Assembly: GCA_028873815.1 (NCBI GenBank)
Contig: JAPPNN010000040.1
Coordinates: forward strand, 63,405 to 127,404
Source of the DNA: Gemmatimonadota bacterium
GTDB lineage: Bacteria; Gemmatimonadota; Gemmatimonadetes; Longimicrobiales; Gaopeijiaceae
Direction: 5' to 3'
Length of the DNA stretch: 64,000 nt
Positions 17,321-26,135 of the stretch are shown piece by piece. The number at the start of each line of letters is the position of its first letter. Position 1 is the first letter of the stretch. The notes beneath the pieces are model-generated. The model saw only the letters and a list, made by a program, of their open reading frames with translations, ran no database searches and was not told the DNA's origin. The position numbers and the translations under genes are program-made.

Positions 17321-20300
17321 CTACCCTCCGTCCGCGATGATCACCATCCCGCGCGCCCTGAGCATTTCATTCAGCGCGGCAACCTCGTCCGCGACCAGCG
17401 CGTCCAGCGCCTCCAGGTGTTCCCGCAGTTGCTCGTGGAGCAGCACCTTCACCTCCAGTTCCTGGTCGGTGGGCGGGAAGTCGGCCACCGCGATCGCGCC
17501 GGTCAGGTAGCCCAGCTTCTGCAGCAGCTTCGCCTCGAAGCGCACGCCGTCCTGGCCCTGACCCGTGAGACGCAGGTCGACCATGTCCATCTGCAGGTCG
17601 ACGAGCTGGCCGCGCAGCGTGGCCATCGCGTCGGTGAGCGCGTCGTCATCGGCAAAGCGTGACATGGTGGCGAGCTGGACCCGGATCGCTTCGACCCGGT
17701 GGACCGCCGCGCCCGCCGCAACCACGTCGTCCCGGACCTCGCGGATGAAGGCTACCTGCGCCGCGATGTCGGCCTCGGATCCTGCCGAGTGGGGGTCTTT
17801 GATGACTGTGAGGGGCTGTTCGTGGGTCTCGCCGGCCGCGTTGAGCCTCACCGTGTAGCGCCCGGGCGGGAGCAGGATCGAGATCTGCCGTGCGCCGGGT
17901 GCGGCGCGTCCCTCCTCGCCGACCGCGATGTGTTCCGCGTACATCGGGCTGGTCAATAGCCGGATGGGCCCGTTGGGCTCGTCCCGCAGGTCCCAGTGGA
18001 TGCGGTTGACGCCGGCGTTGTTGGTGCCCGCGATCGTCCGCACGACCTCGCCTGCCGCGTCCAGGATTTCGATGGTCGTTGCTTCGGCCTCCCCGCCGGC
18101 CGCCGCCTCGGCCGCGGCCTCCCCCAGCCAGTAGTTGATCGACGCGCCGTACTCGGGATCCCTACCCTCGGTGGGGTCGCTGTAGGGGACCGACGGCGGC
18201 GTGATGGCGCGGAAGCGGTACGCGTCGCGCGGCGCAAACAGGTGTGCGGCCGACGCCATCACCTCGGGCGTGAGCTGCTGGAGCGGCGTCAGGTCGTCCA
18301 GGATCCAGAAGCCGCGGCCGTACGTGCCAACGACCAGGTCGCCGAAGTGCTCCTGCACGACGAGTCCCGACACCGGTGCCGCAGGCAGGTTGTTCTGGAG
18401 CGGCTGCCAGTTGTCGCCGTCGTCGAACGACACGTAGAGCGCGTTCTCGGTCCCCGCGTACAGCAGTCCCCGCCGCTTCGGGTCTTCGGCGATGACCTTC
18501 GTGTAGCTCAGCATGCTGGGCGGAATGCCGTTCGTGATCTTGTCGAACGAGGCGCCATAGTCCCGCGTTCTGTACACATGGGGATCGCGCACATTCACCT
18601 GGTGGCCGTCAATGGCCACGTAGGCCGTCCCCGCGTCGTAGCGGGAAGCCGCGATGGACCGCACCGCCATCCACTCCGGCAAATCCGGCATGTTGTCGGT
18701 GACGTTTGTCCATGTGCCGCCACCGTCCCGGGTGACCTGGAGCAGCCCGTCGTTGGTGCCCGCCCAGATCAGCCCTTCCTCGACCGGCGATTCGGCGATG
18801 CCGAAGACCGTGCCCGCGTACTCGACACCGATGTTGTCGCCCGTCAGCCCGCCGGAAAGCCCCATGCGGCTGCGGTCGTTGAGCGTCAGGTCCGGGCTGA
18901 TCACCTCCCAGCTCTGACCACCGTTGCGGGTGCGGTGCACGTGCTGGCTGCCCACGTACACGGTGTTGTTGTCGTGCGGCGAGATGTGGATCGGCGCGTC
19001 CCAGATGAAACGGTAGCGCACGCCCGACGCCGCGCCCCGGCTCTGCTCCGGCCACACCTCGACGGCGCGGTACTGGCGCCGGTCCTCCTCGTAGCGCACC
19101 ACGATGCCCCCCACCATGCCTGATCCCGACGCCGAGGACCACACAATGTTCGGATCGGTCGGATCCGGCGTCGCCCATCCGCTCTCGCCGCCGCCCACGT
19201 GGTGCCACATCCCGCGCGGTATGCCGGTAATCCGGCGCTGGCCCTGGATGCGGCTGTTGCTGGGTCCGCGGTAGGTCGGCTCGTCCTGCTTGTTGCCGAG
19301 CACGTTGTACGGGATCGCGTTGTCGACCGTCACGTGGTACATCTGCGCGTTCGTGAGCCGCTGCCGGAACCAGGTTTTCCCCCGGTTGATCGAGATCGAC
19401 AGCCCCTGGTCGTGCGCGACGATCATGCGGTCCGGATGCGTGGGATCGATCCACATGTCGTGGTGGTCGCCGCCGGGCGCCTGGGGCCGCGGGGTCACGT
19501 CCAGCGTGCGGCCGCCATCCGTCGAGGTCGTGAACGATGCCGTCAGGAAGTACGCCTCGTCCTCGTCGTTCGGCGAGATGACCACGCGCGAGTAGTAGTG
19601 CGGCCGGCCCATCGCGTTGCGGTTGCGGGTAATCAGCGCCCAGGTGCGCCCCCCGTCTTCCGAGCGCCAGAGCTGGCCGTCCTCGGTCTCGCGTCCCTCC
19701 CAGGGGATCCCGTCGCCGGTCTCGAGCATGGCGTAGACCCGGTCGGGATTCGACGGCGCGACCGCCACCGCCACCTTCCCGACCGGCTTCTCGGGCAGCC
19801 CGATCCCGTTGTCCGGCCCGTTCAGCCTTGTCCAGGTGTCGCCGCCGTCCCGCGAGACGTGCAGGCCGCCGCCGGGTCCGCCGGACGTCCGCCCCCACGT
19901 GTGGATCTCCAACTGCCAGGTGCCCGCAAACAGCACACGCGGGTTGGAAGGGTCCATGGCGATATCGGAACACCCCGTGTCCTCGTCGACGAAGAGCACC
20001 CGCTCCCACGTCGCACCGCCGTCCATCGTCCGGAACACGCCCCGCTCCGGCTGCGGCCCATACGCATGCCCCAGCGCGCACATGAACACGATGTCGGGGT
20101 TGGTCGGATGGATCACCATCCGCGGAATGCGCCCGGTCCGCTCAAGTCCCATCAGCGTCCAGGTAGCCCCCGCGTCGGTCGACTTGTAGACGCCCTGTCC
20201 CAGCGAGACATGGCTGCGGATCTTCCCCTCGCCGGTTCCGGCCCAGACGATGTTCGGATCGGCCTGCGCCACACCCAGCGACCCGATCGACTGCACGGGG

Positions 20301-20575
20301 TAACCGTCGAAGATCGCATCCCAGTGCACGCCTCCGTCCGTCGTCTTGTAGATCCCGCCCGACGCAGCGCCGACGTAATAGGTGTGCGGATCGCCGATGA
20401 TCCCGGCCGCCGCCGAAAAGCGGTTGCCCTCGGGGCCGATGTGCCGCCATTCGAGCGCCGTGTAGGTGGCGGGGGCGGGAGCCTGCTGGGCCATGGCGGT
20501 ATGCCGGTCGACCGCCGCGGAAAGCAGGACAGCGGGGGCGATGAGGAGCGAGAGCCGGGAACGATGAATGCGCAT
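17321..20575 (-). CDS. Large exported BNR/sortilin-like beta-propeller protein
   Basis: 1084 aa from the ATG at 20575; the open frame continues far upstream, but only from here is there a signal peptide (LSLLIAPAVLLSAAV, then AMAQ). The protein contains many Asp-box/BNR repeats: GGIYKTTDGGVHWD, GVYKSTDAGATW, GVFRTMDGGATWERV, LHVSRDGGDTWTRL, LWRSEDGGRTWAL and others between residues 45 and 700. This indicates two VPS10/sortilin-like 10-bladed propellers. The C-terminal 350 residues contain a beta-sandwich region (INRIHWDLRDEPNGP) and a helical tail. Homologues are annotated as glycosyl-hydrolase-like or sortilin-like, but no catalytic residues are evident. Likely secreted or periplasmic. Confidence 0.8.
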   Translation of the reverse strand: MRIHRSRLSLLIAPAVLLSAAVDRHTAMAQQAPAPATYTALEWRHIGPEGNRFSAAAGIIGDPHTYYVGAASGGIYKTTDGGVHWDAIFDGYPVQSIGSLGVAQADPNIVWAGTGEGKIRSHVSLGQGVYKSTDAGATWTLMGLERTGRIPRMVIHPTNPDIVFMCALGHAYGPQPERGVFRTMDGGATWERVLFVDEDTGCSDIAMDPSNPRVLFAGTWQLEIHTWGRTSGGPGGGLHVSRDGGDTWTRLNGPDNGIGLPEKPVGKVAVAVAPSNPDRVYAMLETGDGIPWEGRETEDGQLWRSEDGGRTWALITRNRNAMGRPHYYSRVVISPNDEDEAYFLTASFTTSTDGGRTLDVTPRPQAPGGDHHDMWIDPTHPDRMIVAHDQGLSISINRGKTWFRQRLTNAQMYHVTVDNAIPYNVLGNKQDEPTYRGPSNSRIQGQRRITGIPRGMWHHVGGGESGWATPDPTDPNIVWSSASGSGMVGGIVVRYEEDRRQYRAVEVWPEQSRGAASGVRYRFIWDAPIHISPHDNNTVYVGSQHVHRTRNGGQSWEVISPDLTLNDRSRMGLSGGLTGDNIGVEYAGTVFGIAESPVEEGLIWAGTNDGLLQVTRDGGGTWTNVTDNMPDLPEWMAVRSIAASRYDAGTAYVAIDGHQVNVRDPHVYRTRDYGASFDKITNGIPPSMLSYTKVIAEDPKRRGLLYAGTENALYVSFDDGDNWQPLQNNLPAAPVSGLVVQEHFGDLVVGTYGRGFWILDDLTPLQQLTPEVMASAAHLFAPRDAYRFRAITPPSVPYSDPTEGRDPEYGASINYWLGEAAAEAAAGGEAEATTIEILDAAGEVVRTIAGTNNAGVNRIHWDLRDEPNGPIRLLTSPMYAEHIAVGEEGRAAPGARQISILLPPGRYTVRLNAAGETHEQPLTVIKDPHSAGSEADIAAQVAFIREVRDDVVAAGAAVHRVEAIRVQLATMSRFADDDALTDAMATLRGQLVDLQMDMVDLRLTGQGQDGVRFEAKLLQKLGYLTGAIAVADFPPTDQELEVKVLLHEQLREHLEALDALVADEVAALNEMLRARGMVIIADGG

Positions 20576-21094
20576 GACTGACCTTGGGTGGGGGATGATA
20601 GCGAACGCGTCCTTGCGGTGAGCCGAGCCGCGCCACGCGGTGAACGCCACGGCGCGGTACGGAGGGAGAGCGTAGACTCCGTTTAGAGAGGGTGTGGCGC
20701 AAGTGGCGGCTGCTGGCTGCACGGCACGAGCCACCCAGTCCCCCGTTGCACACCACACTGAGGAACGGCCATGCCTCGACCCGTTGGACAGATTCAGCAT
20801 GGAATCTGTCCGTTCGGCAAGCCCACGCCCAGTTATCTTCGGAGAATTTCTGCCGAATTGCCAGATGAAATCTTGCCGAATTGCCAGATGAAGTCTTGCC
20901 GAATTGCCCGCTGGAGTCCTGCCGAATCCTCGGTTGGCACACCGCCCTCCGCTCTGGCGGTGATCGTGCCCAACGGATACGGTCATGTGCGCGGCGGCGA
21001 GGTGGGCGTGATTCCGATTGGAGCGCTGGGGCCCTAGCCACTGGCAGCACGCTGCGGCGAGGGGCATTCCGAAGCGGACAGGAGCGAAGCACCC
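20576..21094. other. 519-base intergenic region between divergent genes
   Basis: It separates the BNR protein (leftward) from the permease (rightward) and must hold both promoters. No RNA gene or purine-riboswitch-like fold is recognisable. It contains the 23-bp tandem repeat described separately. The permease has AGGAG about ten bases before its ATG. Confidence 0.6.
20848..20930. repeat. 23-bp tandem repeat, 3.6 copies
   Basis: Units at 20848-20870, 20871-20893 and 20894-20916 and a partial unit at 20917-20930 share the core TGCCGAATTGCC. Units 1 and 2 differ at only two positions; unit 3 diverges in its last third. Because 23 is not a multiple of three, the tract is unlikely to be coding. 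Confidence 0.8.
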
Positions 21095-22384
21095 ATGATG
21101 AGCCACTTCCGGCTGGAACAGCGGAACACCAGCGTTCGGACCGAGGTGCTGGCCGGGTGCACGACGTTCCTCACGCTCTCCTACATCATCTTCGTCAACC
21201 CGCTGGTCCTGGCGGGCGCGGGGATGGACGCGGGGGCCGTGCTGGTCGCCACCTGTCTCGCCGCGGCCTTCGGGTCGGCGGTGATGGGACTGTACGCCAA
21301 CTTCCCCATCGCGCTGGCCCCGGGCATGGGGCTGAACGCCTACTTCGCGGCGGTCGCGGTGGGCACCCTGGGCCTGTCCTGGCAAACGGCGCTGGGGGCG
21401 GTCTTCTGTTCCGGGGTCCTGATGCTGATCCTGTCAGTGCTGCCGGTGCGGGAGTGGGTGGTCAACGCCATTCCGCGCTCGCAGAAGCTGGCCATCGCGA
21501 CCGGAATCGGGTTCTTCCTGGTGATTATCGGGCTCCGCAACGCGGGTGTGGTCATCGCCAGCGAGGCGACGCTCGTCACGCTGGGCACGCTGACCCAGTG
21601 GCCCGTGGTGCTGGCCGCGCTGGGATTCGTCGGGATCGTCGCGCTGGAACAGCGCAAGCTGCCCGGTGCGGTACTCATCTGCATACTGGCCGTGTCGCTG
21701 ACCGGGTGGATCGCGGGGCAGTCTCCCCCACCCGAGACGGTCCTGGCCACCCCGCCCTCGCTCGCCCCGACATTCCTTCAGCTGGACATCGCGGCCGCGT
21801 TCGAGGTGGGGCTCGTGGCGATCGTGTTCGCGTTTCTCATGGTGGACCTCTTCGACACCAGCGGCACGCTTGTCGCCGTACTCAACGAGGCGGGGCTGAC
21901 CGACGGCACCGGCCGCGTGCCGCACCTGCGCCGCGCCCTGGTAGCGGACAGCTCAGCCACGATCGTGGGCTCGCTGCTCGGCACTTCGACGACGACTTCA
22001 TACATCGAGAGCGCGGCCGGCGTGCGCGCCGGCGGGCGCACGGGCCTGACGGCGCTGGTGGTCGCGGGCCTGTTCCTGATCGCGATCCTGTTCGCTCCGG
22101 TTGCCACCTCCATTCCCGAATACGCGACGGCTCCTGCGATTGTCTTCGTCGGGTGCGTTATGGCCAGGGCGCTTCGCGGCGTGGAGTGGGACGACCTGAC
22201 GGAAAGCGTCCCGGCCATCGTCACCGCGATCGCCATGCCCTTCACCTATTCGATCGCCACCGGGATCGGCCTCGGCTTCATCGCCTACGCCCTGATCAAG
22301 GTGCTGGCGGGCCGCCGTCACGAACTGAACGCCGCGGTGGCCACCGTGGCTGTGCTGTTCGCGATCCGGTTCGTGGTCACTTGA
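21095..22384 (+). CDS. NCS2-family purine-type permease
   Basis: 429 aa with 12-14 hydrophobic helices. The N-terminal EVLAGCTTFLTLSYIIFVNP motif and ALAPGMGLNAYFA (about residues 72-84) are signatures of the AzgA/PbuG adenine-guanine-hypoxanthine branch of NCS2 transporters, as is the later GTSTTTSYIESAAGV motif. It imports nucleobases by proton symport across the inner membrane. Substrate specificity is inferred from the subfamily. The next gene starts 17 bases downstream and may be co-transcribed. Confidence 0.85.
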   Translation: MMSHFRLEQRNTSVRTEVLAGCTTFLTLSYIIFVNPLVLAGAGMDAGAVLVATCLAAAFGSAVMGLYANFPIALAPGMGLNAYFAAVAVGTLGLSWQTALGAVFCSGVLMLILSVLPVREWVVNAIPRSQKLAIATGIGFFLVIIGLRNAGVVIASEATLVTLGTLTQWPVVLAALGFVGIVALEQRKLPGAVLICILAVSLTGWIAGQSPPPETVLATPPSLAPTFLQLDIAAAFEVGLVAIVFAFLMVDLFDTSGTLVAVLNEAGLTDGTGRVPHLRRALVADSSATIVGSLLGTSTTTSYIESAAGVRAGGRTGLTALVVAGLFLIAILFAPVATSIPEYATAPAIVFVGCVMARALRGVEWDDLTESVPAIVTAIAMPFTYSIATGIGLGFIAYALIKVLAGRRHELNAAVATVAVLFAIRFVVT

Positions 22385-22401
22385 CGGCCCCCGGCGCCCG
22401 G

Positions 22402-23733
22402 ATGTCGACCCCCGACCGCCGCCGGTTTCTTCGGCAATCCGCCCTGTGGGCCGCCGCAGCGCCCGTCGTGCCCGTAGAGCGGCTCGCGGCCCTGCACTCG
22501 GGCGCGTCTGCCCAGGCTGCGGAGCCCCTCGCCCCGGCGAGTCCAACGGCGGCCTCCACCCACCCGCAGGACGCCTGGGTGGCCCGCGCCCGCGCCGAGA
22601 TCCCGGCCGCGACCGGCAGCGTGTACTTCCAGACCGGAGGCATCGGTCCCTCTCCGAACGCGGTCATGGCCACGGTTGCCGAGCGCCTGGACTTCCAGAA
22701 CCGCGGTCCCGCCGATCCCCGTTACGCGACCGACATGGCCACGATCGAACCCGATCTGCGGGCTCAACTCGGACGCGTCTTCGATGCGGGGACCGATGAG
22801 GTCGCGCTCACGCACAGCACATCGGAAGGCATCTCGATCGTGGCCTGGAGCCTGAACTGGCAGCCGGACGACGAAGTGATCATCTCGAACGTCGAGCACC
22901 CCGCCAACGTCATCCCCTGGTACGTCCTGCGCGACCGGTTCGGCATCGCGATCCGGGAGATCGATCTCACCGCCGGGACTTCGCTCATCGACGAGATCAC
23001 GGCCCAACTGTCCCCCCGGACGCGGATGGTCAGCATCAGCCACGTGTCGCGCAACAACGGGCGCACGATCCGCACCGACGAGTCCGCCGAACTGGGCCGC
23101 CTGCTCCGAGCGCGGGGCGTGCGCTACCACCTGGACGGTGCCCAGGGCCCGGGTTGCGTCCCCACCGACTTCCACTCACTCGGCTGCGACTGCTACTCGA
23201 CCTGCGGCCACAAGTGGCTGCTCGGCCCCAAGGGCACGGGCGCGCTCTTCGTCCGCGGCGACGTGCTCGGCGATGTGCAACTCAGTTGGGCAGGCTCACA
23301 CAGCCACGCGACCATGGACTACGAGGGCAACTACACCCTGCTCCCAAGCGCGGCCCGCTACGAGTTCGGCACGCGGGCACTGGCCGACTTCGCCGGCTTC
23401 GCCAGCGCCGTCGAGTGGATGGAGGGCATCGGCCTCACAAGGATCACCAACCGCATCCAGGCCCTGGTCGGCCACGCGATCGGGACCGTGGACGCGACCG
23501 ACGGCCTCTCCGTGACGTCGCCGCGCGCCCGGCCCGACCGCTCAGGCGTTTTCGTGCTCCAGCTCCCCGCCGACTGCGACGCCACCGACCTCTACAACGA
23601 CCTGCGCGAAAACGCCGGCATTCTGGCCTCGCCGGTCAAGCAGCCCCGCGACTTCCGCCTCTCCATACACTTCTTCAACACCCGGGACGAGATCGACGGC
23701 GCGGTTGCGGCGATCAGCGAACGGTGCCTGTGA
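22402..23733 (+). CDS. Class-V aminotransferase-fold PLP enzyme, Tat-exported
   Basis: 443 aa from the ATG at 22402 (a TTG at 22381 overlapping the permease stop is possible). The N-terminus has DRRRFLRQSALWAAAAP, a Tat signal. The fold shows HSTSEGISIVAW (phosphate loop), YHLDGAQGPG with the PLP-contacting Asp, and CGHKWLLGPKG with the Schiff-base Lys near residue 271, as in the isopenicillin-N-epimerase/cysteine-desulfurase-like group. Export of a PLP enzyme in folded form is consistent with the Tat pathway. The reaction is not predictable beyond a PLP-dependent transformation of an amino compound. Confidence 0.8.
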   Translation: MSTPDRRRFLRQSALWAAAAPVVPVERLAALHSGASAQAAEPLAPASPTAASTHPQDAWVARARAEIPAATGSVYFQTGGIGPSPNAVMATVAERLDFQNRGPADPRYATDMATIEPDLRAQLGRVFDAGTDEVALTHSTSEGISIVAWSLNWQPDDEVIISNVEHPANVIPWYVLRDRFGIAIREIDLTAGTSLIDEITAQLSPRTRMVSISHVSRNNGRTIRTDESAELGRLLRARGVRYHLDGAQGPGCVPTDFHSLGCDCYSTCGHKWLLGPKGTGALFVRGDVLGDVQLSWAGSHSHATMDYEGNYTLLPSAARYEFGTRALADFAGFASAVEWMEGIGLTRITNRIQALVGHAIGTVDATDGLSVTSPRARPDRSGVFVLQLPADCDATDLYNDLRENAGILASPVKQPRDFRLSIHFFNTRDEIDGAVAAISERCL

Positions 23734-23771
23734 CGTCCCGACGCCTGCCAACCAAACTTCGGACTCGACTC

Positions 23772-25691
23772 ATGACATTCTCCCGCCCCGCCCCACCCAC
23801 CCCCACCGACCCGCGCGGCCCCCACACCCACACCACCACCGCCGCCCTCCTCCCCCTCCTCCCCCTCCTCATCCTCCTCTTCCTCCCCACGCTCCCCACC
23901 CCCGCCACCGCCCAGACCGGCCCCGTCATCGAAAACGGCCAGGCCCAGATCGTCCCCGCCTTCGCCGACTCGGCCACCTGGGTCCGCCACGACCTCTGGG
24001 TCGAGACCGAGTTCGACACCGACGGCGACGGCCGCCCCGACCGCGTGCACGTCGCCGTCACCCGCCCCGGCCAGACCGACACCGAGGGGCTCACCGTCTC
24101 TGCCATCTACGAGACCAGCCCCTACTACTCCGGGGTCGCCGGGCTCAACTTCGACCACTTCTGGGACCTGCGGCAGGAGGTCGGCGGCGATCCCCCGGCC
24201 CGCGACCCCTTCCCCGCAACCATCCGGCACATCGAGCGCCAGCCCGTCATCTCGAACTCGCACGTCCGCACCTGGGTGCCCCGCGGCTTCGCGGTCATCC
24301 ACTCGCAGTCGCCCGGCACCGGCCAGTCCCAGGGCTGCCCCACCGTCGGCGGCGCCAACGAATCGCTCGCGCCCAAGGCCGTCATCGACTGGCTGAACGG
24401 GCGCGCGCGCGGATTCACCAGCGTGGACGGCGGCGAGCCGGTCGAAGCCTACTGGGCGACCGGCAAGGTCGGCATGACCGGCACCTCCTACAACGGCACC
24501 CTGCCCCTGGCGGCCGCCACCACCGGCGTCGAGGGTCTCGAAGCGATCATCCCAGTCGCGCCCAACACGTCGTACTACCACTACTACCGCTCGAACGGCC
24601 TCGTGCGCTCGCCCGGCGGCTACCCCGGCGAGGACATCGACGTCCTCTTCGACTTCATCTTCAGCGGCTACCCCGACGTGCGCGACTATTGCATCGCCCA
24701 CGTACGCGACGAGATGTACGCCGAACTCGACCGCACCACCGGCGACTACAACGACTTCTGGGCCGGCCGCGACTACCTCAACCACATCGACGGCGTCCGA
24801 GCCGCCACCCTCATGACCCACGCCTTCAACGACTGGAACGTGATGCCCGAGCACAGCTACCGCATCACCGAGGCGCTCAAAGCCCGCGGCGTCCCCGTCC
24901 AGATCTACTATCACCAGGGCGGCCACGGCGGTCCCCCGCCCCTCGAGCTCATGAACCGCTGGTTCACCCGCTACGTCCTGGGCGTCGAAAACAGCGTCGA
25001 GAACGACCCGCGCGCCTGGATCGTCCGCGAGACCGACGACCGCCAGCAGCCCACCGCCTACCCCGATTATCCGCACCCCGAGGCCGAGGGCGTCCCCCTG
25101 CACCCCGCGGGCGACGGCAACTGGACCGGAACCCTCTCGCTCAACGCCGGCGACGCGGACGGTACCGGCGGCATTGTGGACAATTTTGCTTTTGAGGGCG
25201 GCCAACTCGCCGCGGCGGAATGGTCGAACCACCGGCTGCTATATGCGACACCGTTGCTCCAGCAGGATGTTCACCTCTCGGGCGCGGCCACGGTGCGCGT
25301 GCGCGTGGCCTCCGATGCAGCCGCGGCAAATCTCACCGTCTGGCTCGTCTCGCTCCCCTGGACCGACAGCGACGACATCAACGACAACGTCATCACCAAG
25401 GGCTGGGCGGATCCGGCCAATGCGGGCGCGGCGGACATTGCGAGTCCTCGGTCCGGCGCGGACCTCACGCCTGGCGAGTTCGTCGAGCTGGAGTTCGCGC
25501 TGCAACCGGACGACCAGGTGATCCCGGCGGGCGCGCGGATCGGGCTGATGGTGTTCTCGAGCGACAAGTACTTCACGCTGCACCCGGATCCCGGTACGAT
25601 GCTGACGGTGGATCTGCGCGGGACGAGTGTGGTGTTGCCGGTGGTGGGGGGTGTGGAGGCGCTGAGGAGGGCGCTCAGGCCGGTGAGCTGA
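23772..25691 (+). CDS. CocE/NonD-family hydrolase (X-Pro dipeptidyl-peptidase type)
   Basis: 639 aa from the ATG at 23772. The N-terminus has a Pro/His/Thr-rich run, then a long Leu/Pro hydrophobic signal segment encoded by an almost pure pyrimidine tract. The S15 catalytic domain follows: WVETEFDTDGDGRPDRVHV, the nucleophile motif GMTGTSYNG (Ser about residue 239), DWNVMPEHS for the acid region and HQGGHGG for the His. The last 200 residues form the PepX_C jelly-roll domain. Expected to be a secreted serine peptidase or esterase; whether it cleaves Xaa-Pro peptides is not determinable. Confidence 0.85.
   Translation: MTFSRPAPPTPTDPRGPHTHTTTAALLPLLPLLILLFLPTLPTPATAQTGPVIENGQAQIVPAFADSATWVRHDLWVETEFDTDGDGRPDRVHVAVTRPGQTDTEGLTVSAIYETSPYYSGVAGLNFDHFWDLRQEVGGDPPARDPFPATIRHIERQPVISNSHVRTWVPRGFAVIHSQSPGTGQSQGCPTVGGANESLAPKAVIDWLNGRARGFTSVDGGEPVEAYWATGKVGMTGTSYNGTLPLAAATTGVEGLEAIIPVAPNTSYYHYYRSNGLVRSPGGYPGEDIDVLFDFIFSGYPDVRDYCIAHVRDEMYAELDRTTGDYNDFWAGRDYLNHIDGVRAATLMTHAFNDWNVMPEHSYRITEALKARGVPVQIYYHQGGHGGPPPLELMNRWFTRYVLGVENSVENDPRAWIVRETDDRQQPTAYPDYPHPEAEGVPLHPAGDGNWTGTLSLNAGDADGTGGIVDNFAFEGGQLAAAEWSNHRLLYATPLLQQDVHLSGAATVRVRVASDAAAANLTVWLVSLPWTDSDDINDNVITKGWADPANAGAADIASPRSGADLTPGEFVELEFALQPDDQVIPAGARIGLMVFSSDKYFTLHPDPGTMLTVDLRGTSVVLPVVGGVEALRRALRPVS
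23885..23913 (-). other. G-quadruplex-type motif inside the signal-peptide coding region
   Basis: The minus strand has four G-runs (3, 5, 4 and 4 G) separated by loops of 7, 1 and 5 bases. The plus strand is correspondingly C-rich, within a longer C/T-rich tract of about 23780-23913 that encodes the Leu/Pro export signal of the CocE-type hydrolase. This satisfies the simple G3-N1-7 rule. Folding is inferred only. Confidence 0.4.
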
Positions 25692-25730
25692 GGAGGGCAG
25701 GGCGGGTTCCTGTCGGGTGGCGACGTCAGC

Positions 25731-26024
25731 TCACCGGTTACTTCGGTCGCCTTCCAGTTCACTCCGCAGCGCGGATAGCGGAGCTTCCGGAGGCCCGCCG
25801 CGCGGGGGCTCGGATCCTGGAGAGAGTGCGGGCGTCAACCAACCCTTCCGCACCGCATCGGCAAGCATGGCGTCCGTCAGGATCGGAATCCTCTTGCCTT
25901 GCGGAGGGCCGATTTCAGCCACGACACGCCCCCGGTCCGTAACGAGAACGGTTTCGCCACCAGCCGCCAGCCGCAGGTATTCGCTGAGGCTGCTGTTCAA
26001 CGCCTTGATTCCGACATATCTCAT
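25731..26024 (-). CDS. Phd/YefM-type antitoxin, no partner toxin
   Basis: 97 aa; MRYVGIKALNSSLSEYLRLAAGGETVLVTDRGRVVAEI is the typical prevent-host-death N-terminal fold, spread over residues 1-38. The C-terminal half (ADAVRKGWLTPALSPG) is the usual toxin-wrapping tail. An ATG at 26045 would extend it by seven residues. No toxin gene is adjacent: downstream is the convergent CocE gene and upstream a divergent propeller gene. It is either an orphan antitoxin or it works with a toxin elsewhere. Confidence 0.8.
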   Translation of the reverse strand: MRYVGIKALNSSLSEYLRLAAGGETVLVTDRGRVVAEIGPPQGKRIPILTDAMLADAVRKGWLTPALSPGSEPPRGGPPEAPLSALRSELEGDRSNR

Positions 26025-26031
26025 GGAGACA

Positions 26032-26053
26032 ACGTAGCTACACATGGCTACGT
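26032..26053. promoter_or_regulatory. Inverted repeat, probable Phd operator
   Basis: ACGTAGC (26032-26038) and GCTACGT (26047-26053) are perfect 7-bp arms separated by 8 bases, just upstream of the antitoxin start. Phd-family proteins autorepress through such palindromes. The site also lies in the region upstream of the divergent propeller gene. Confidence 0.5.
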
Positions 26054-26135
26054 TCGTGAACGCGACCCCTGCCGACGAGTCGTGGACATGACGATCATTG
26101 ACGACGACTCCAATCTTGGAGCATCGTTCCAAACG

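Noticed and set aside
20848-20930. CRISPR array
   Set aside because: Units are contiguous with no unique spacers, and there are no cas genes.
20576-21094. Purine riboswitch upstream of the nucleobase permease
   Set aside because: No three-way-junction consensus could be found in the leader.
20576-21385. Upstream extension of the BNR protein to 1354 residues
   Set aside because: The extension crosses a non-triplet tandem repeat and enters the permease gene; the signal peptide begins only at the ATG at 20575.
20881-22401. N-terminal extension of the PLP enzyme through the permease gene
   Set aside because: It is out of frame with the permease, which has clear NCS2 motifs; the Tat signal begins at 22402.
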